DNA of 8,552 bases from an uncultured Peptococcaceae bacterium (lineage in GTDB: Bacteria > Bacillota > Peptococcia > Peptococcales > Peptococcaceae), in assembly GCA_945949655.1 (NCBI GenBank), contig CAMFFG010000038.1:1-8552 (forward strand), written 5' to 3'. Of this stretch, positions 6,698-8,552 are shown in pieces; position 1 is the first letter of the stretch, and the number at the start of each line of letters is the position of its first letter. The notes below the pieces were generated by a model that was given only the letters and a program-made list of their open reading frames with translations, was not told the origin of the DNA and made no database searches. A program made the translations under genes and the position numbers.

Positions 6698-7411
6698 ATG
6701 ATACCGCAAAAGAGAAAAATGCATTTGCAGCAGCTGTTACGCCGGCTGCAGATTGAACTGGATGATCTGGAACAGCTCAGTATCGCCCTGACCCATCCTT
6801 CCTTTATTCTGGAAAGCGACGGGAATGAACTGATCAACAACCAGAGACTGGAGTTTCTGGGGGATGCAGTGGTAGATCCGGTGGTTGGGCATTATCTGTA
6901 TGAAGCATTTCCCCACAAGCCGGAGGGCGAGCTGACCAAAATGCGGGCAGCTCTGGTGTGCGAGAGCAGCCTGGCCAATGCAGCCCGGCGGGTATCGTTG
7001 GGAGAATATCTTCTGATCGGCAAAGGCGAGCGGGGTTGTGGCGGTGCCAGCCGATCCTCCAATCTGGCTGATGCCTGGGAAGCTATGGTAGGCGCCATTT
7101 ATCTGGAGCTGGGAATCAATGCGGTGCGTCCGCTGATTCTGGAATATATCCGACCAGAACTGGAGCAGGTGCGCAAAGGTCATTACGGCGATTATAAAAC
7201 CCAGCTGCAGGAGCTGGTGCAGCGGCATCGAAACGATACTGTCAGCTACGAGATCATCCGGGAGGAAGGGCCGGACCATGCCAAAAAGTTTACGGCCTGC
7301 GTACGGATCAACGGAGAGATCCGGGCGGAAGGGGAAGGCAAGACCAAGAAAGAGGCGGAACAGAATGCGGCCTGCCGCACTTTGATTCAGATGGGTGCCA
7401 TTGAACAGTAA
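6698..7411 (+). CDS. rnc: ribonuclease III
   Basis: This 237-residue endonuclease cleaves double-stranded RNA and processes the 30S rRNA precursor and some mRNAs; the length is normal. The catalytic domain (about 8-160) has the signature NNQRLEFLGDAV (47-58) with metal ligands E52 and D56, and LADAWEAMVGAIYLE (123-137) with D125 and E128. EGELTKMRAALV (76-87) is the usual following motif. A double-stranded RNA-binding domain occupies about 163-234, from DYKTQLQELVQ to EGKTKKEAEQNAACRTLI. One feature is unusual: VVDPVVGHY (58-66) puts a Pro at 61, in the helix just after D56. AGAAGGAAA (6685-6693) supports ATG 6698; a later in-frame ATG (codon 8) is less likely. The smc gene begins 12 nt downstream, so rnc and smc are probably one operon, as in many Bacillota. 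Confidence 0.97.
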   Translation: MIPQKRKMHLQQLLRRLQIELDDLEQLSIALTHPSFILESDGNELINNQRLEFLGDAVVDPVVGHYLYEAFPHKPEGELTKMRAALVCESSLANAARRVSLGEYLLIGKGERGCGGASRSSNLADAWEAMVGAIYLELGINAVRPLILEYIRPELEQVRKGHYGDYKTQLQELVQRHRNDTVSYEIIREEGPDHAKKFTACVRINGEIRAEGEGKTKKEAEQNAACRTLIQMGAIEQ

Positions 7412-7423
7412 AGAGGTGAGTTC

Positions 7424-8552
7424 ATGTATTTAAAGCGACTGGAAATTCAGGGCTTCAAGTCCTTTGCGGACAAGGTGGAATTTGAATTTCCCAGTGGAAT
7501 TACGGCCATTGTAGGGCCTAATGGCAGTGGGAAGTCCAATGTGGTAGACAGTATCCGCTGGGTTTTAGGTGAGCAGAGCGTAAAGAATCTGCGGGGCAGC
7601 AAAATGGAGGATGTCATTTTTGCCGGCAGCGCGGACCGGCGGCCTCTGGGTATGGCACAGGTTTCTCTGACGCTGGATAACAGTGCCCGTATTTTCGATC
7701 TGGATTTTGAAGAAGTTACGGTTTCCCGGCGGCTTTATCGTTCCGGCGAGAGTGAATATCTGATCAACAAAGCGCCCAGCCGGCTGAAAGATATCCAGGA
7801 GCTGTTTATGGATACCGGGCTGGGCCGGGAAGGTCTTTCCATTATCAGTCAGGGCAAGGTGGACGAGATTCTGTCACTGAAGCCGGAAGACCGCCGCGGG
7901 CTCATTGAAGAAGCAGCGGGCATCATCAAGTACAAATACCGCAAACGGGAAGCAGAGCGCAAGCTGGCCGACACCGAGGAACATCTGGTGCGGGTGCAGG
8001 ATATCATCCAGGAGCTGGAGGAACGGGTTGGCCCGCTGGGCGAACAGGCTGAAAAGGCGTTGCAGTATAAAACAGGAAAAGAAGAACTGGATCGGCTGGA
8101 ACTGTCCCTGGAGGTACACGATATCGCCGAAAACCAGCTGCGGGAAAAAAATCTGCAGGGGAAAAAACAGCAATTGGAGGATGAAATGGCCCGGCAGGCG
8201 GCCGGTTTGGCAGGGCAGGAAGCAGAACTGGCCGAACTGCGGCTGGCTTTTCAGCAGCAGGAAACGGTATTTCAGGAGCAGCAGCAGGCTTTCTACGAGC
8301 TGCAGAATCAGCTGGAACGGCGCAACAACACCATTCAGGCCAACACACAGCTGTTGGAAAACACGGTGGAACAGATCAGGCGGCTGCGCGGTGAAGTTGC
8401 AGCACAGCAGGCGGAAACAGCTGCACTGCAACAAAAGCTGCAAAAAGCCGAAGGTGAGACCCTGGCGGCAGAACAGCTCCTGCATTACAATGCGGATCAG
8501 ATCAAGGGGCTGGCCAAGGATGTTCTGGAAGGCAACATGCGCGAAATCATCG
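7424..8552 (+). CDS. smc: chromosome segregation protein SMC, N-terminal part
   Basis: The first 376 codons of an open frame run off the window edge; full SMC proteins are about 1,180 residues. SMC is the ATPase core of bacterial condensin: with ScpA and ScpB it extrudes and compacts chromosomal DNA. The start MYLKRLEIQGFKSFADK is typical. The Walker A motif GPNGSGKS lies at 31-38, the R-loop LRGSK around 56-60, and the Q-loop ISQGKVDEIL with Q143 at 141-150, followed by KPEDRRGLIEEAAGI (153-167). From about residue 170 the sequence becomes a Gln/Glu-rich heptad coiled coil that continues to the edge. The Walker B and signature motifs and the hinge lie outside. GAGGTG at 7413-7418, just after the rnc stop, supports ATG 7424. 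Confidence 0.97.
   Translation, partial: MYLKRLEIQGFKSFADKVEFEFPSGITAIVGPNGSGKSNVVDSIRWVLGEQSVKNLRGSKMEDVIFAGSADRRPLGMAQVSLTLDNSARIFDLDFEEVTVSRRLYRSGESEYLINKAPSRLKDIQELFMDTGLGREGLSIISQGKVDEILSLKPEDRRGLIEEAAGIIKYKYRKREAERKLADTEEHLVRVQDIIQELEERVGPLGEQAEKALQYKTGKEELDRLELSLEVHDIAENQLREKNLQGKKQQLEDEMARQAAGLAGQEAELAELRLAFQQQETVFQEQQQAFYELQNQLERRNNTIQANTQLLENTVEQIRRLRGEVAAQQAETAALQQKLQKAEGETLAAEQLLHYNADQIKGLAKDVLEGNMREII

Noticed and set aside
7874..8485. A 203-codon open frame antisense to smc
   Set aside because: Its Leu/Phe/Gln-rich composition is what the reverse of a Gln/Glu-rich coiled coil produces; SMC on the plus strand is unmistakable.

Overview
The window is a stretch of Bacillota (Firmicutes) chromosome carrying mostly housekeeping genes. 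Protein style and layout best fit the Negativicutes, perhaps a Megasphaera- or Dialister-like gut or rumen anaerobe. The evidence is a prkC-rsgA-rpe run, an EF-G-like paralogue, an RNase III with an NNQRLEFLGDAV signature, an rnc-smc pair, strong GGAGG-type ribosome binding sites and moderately GC-rich coding DNA with AT-rich promoters. The taxon is inferred from sequence reading alone.

Bases 1-1934: the 3' end of a PASTA-type Ser/Thr kinase gene (prkC) is followed by rsgA (30S maturation GTPase) and rpe (ribulose-phosphate 3-epimerase), all on the plus strand and closely spaced. The run ends at a strong bidirectional hairpin terminator with a perfect 14-bp stem.

Bases 1935-3913 (minus strand): an EF-G-like translational GTPase gene that is broken in this sequence. 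About 34 nt are missing at the domain IV/V boundary, so the last 97 codons lie in another frame. Bases 3914-4108 are a very AT-rich divergent promoter region.

Bases 4109-5632: a 507-residue SpoVB/MurJ-like lipid flippase. A clear promoter (TTGTCT, 17-nt spacer, TACAAT with extended -10) then drives a 168-residue small membrane protein of the COG2426 'small multidrug export' family. Converging on it is a small NifX-type metal-cluster-binding protein with a Cys/His-rich tail; the two genes share a CTAG at their stop codons. The NifX-type gene has its own promoter (TTGTAT, 17-nt spacer, TATAAT), overlapped by a sequence close to a PerR/Fur-type operator.

Bases 6698-8552: rnc (RNase III), then smc (chromosome condensin) after 12 nt; smc runs off the window after 376 codons.

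I see no mobile element, CRISPR array, RNA gene or defence cassette, and no sign of a new multi-gene system. The points most worth checking are the broken EF-G-like gene and the putative metal- or peroxide-responsive operator in front of the NifX-type gene.
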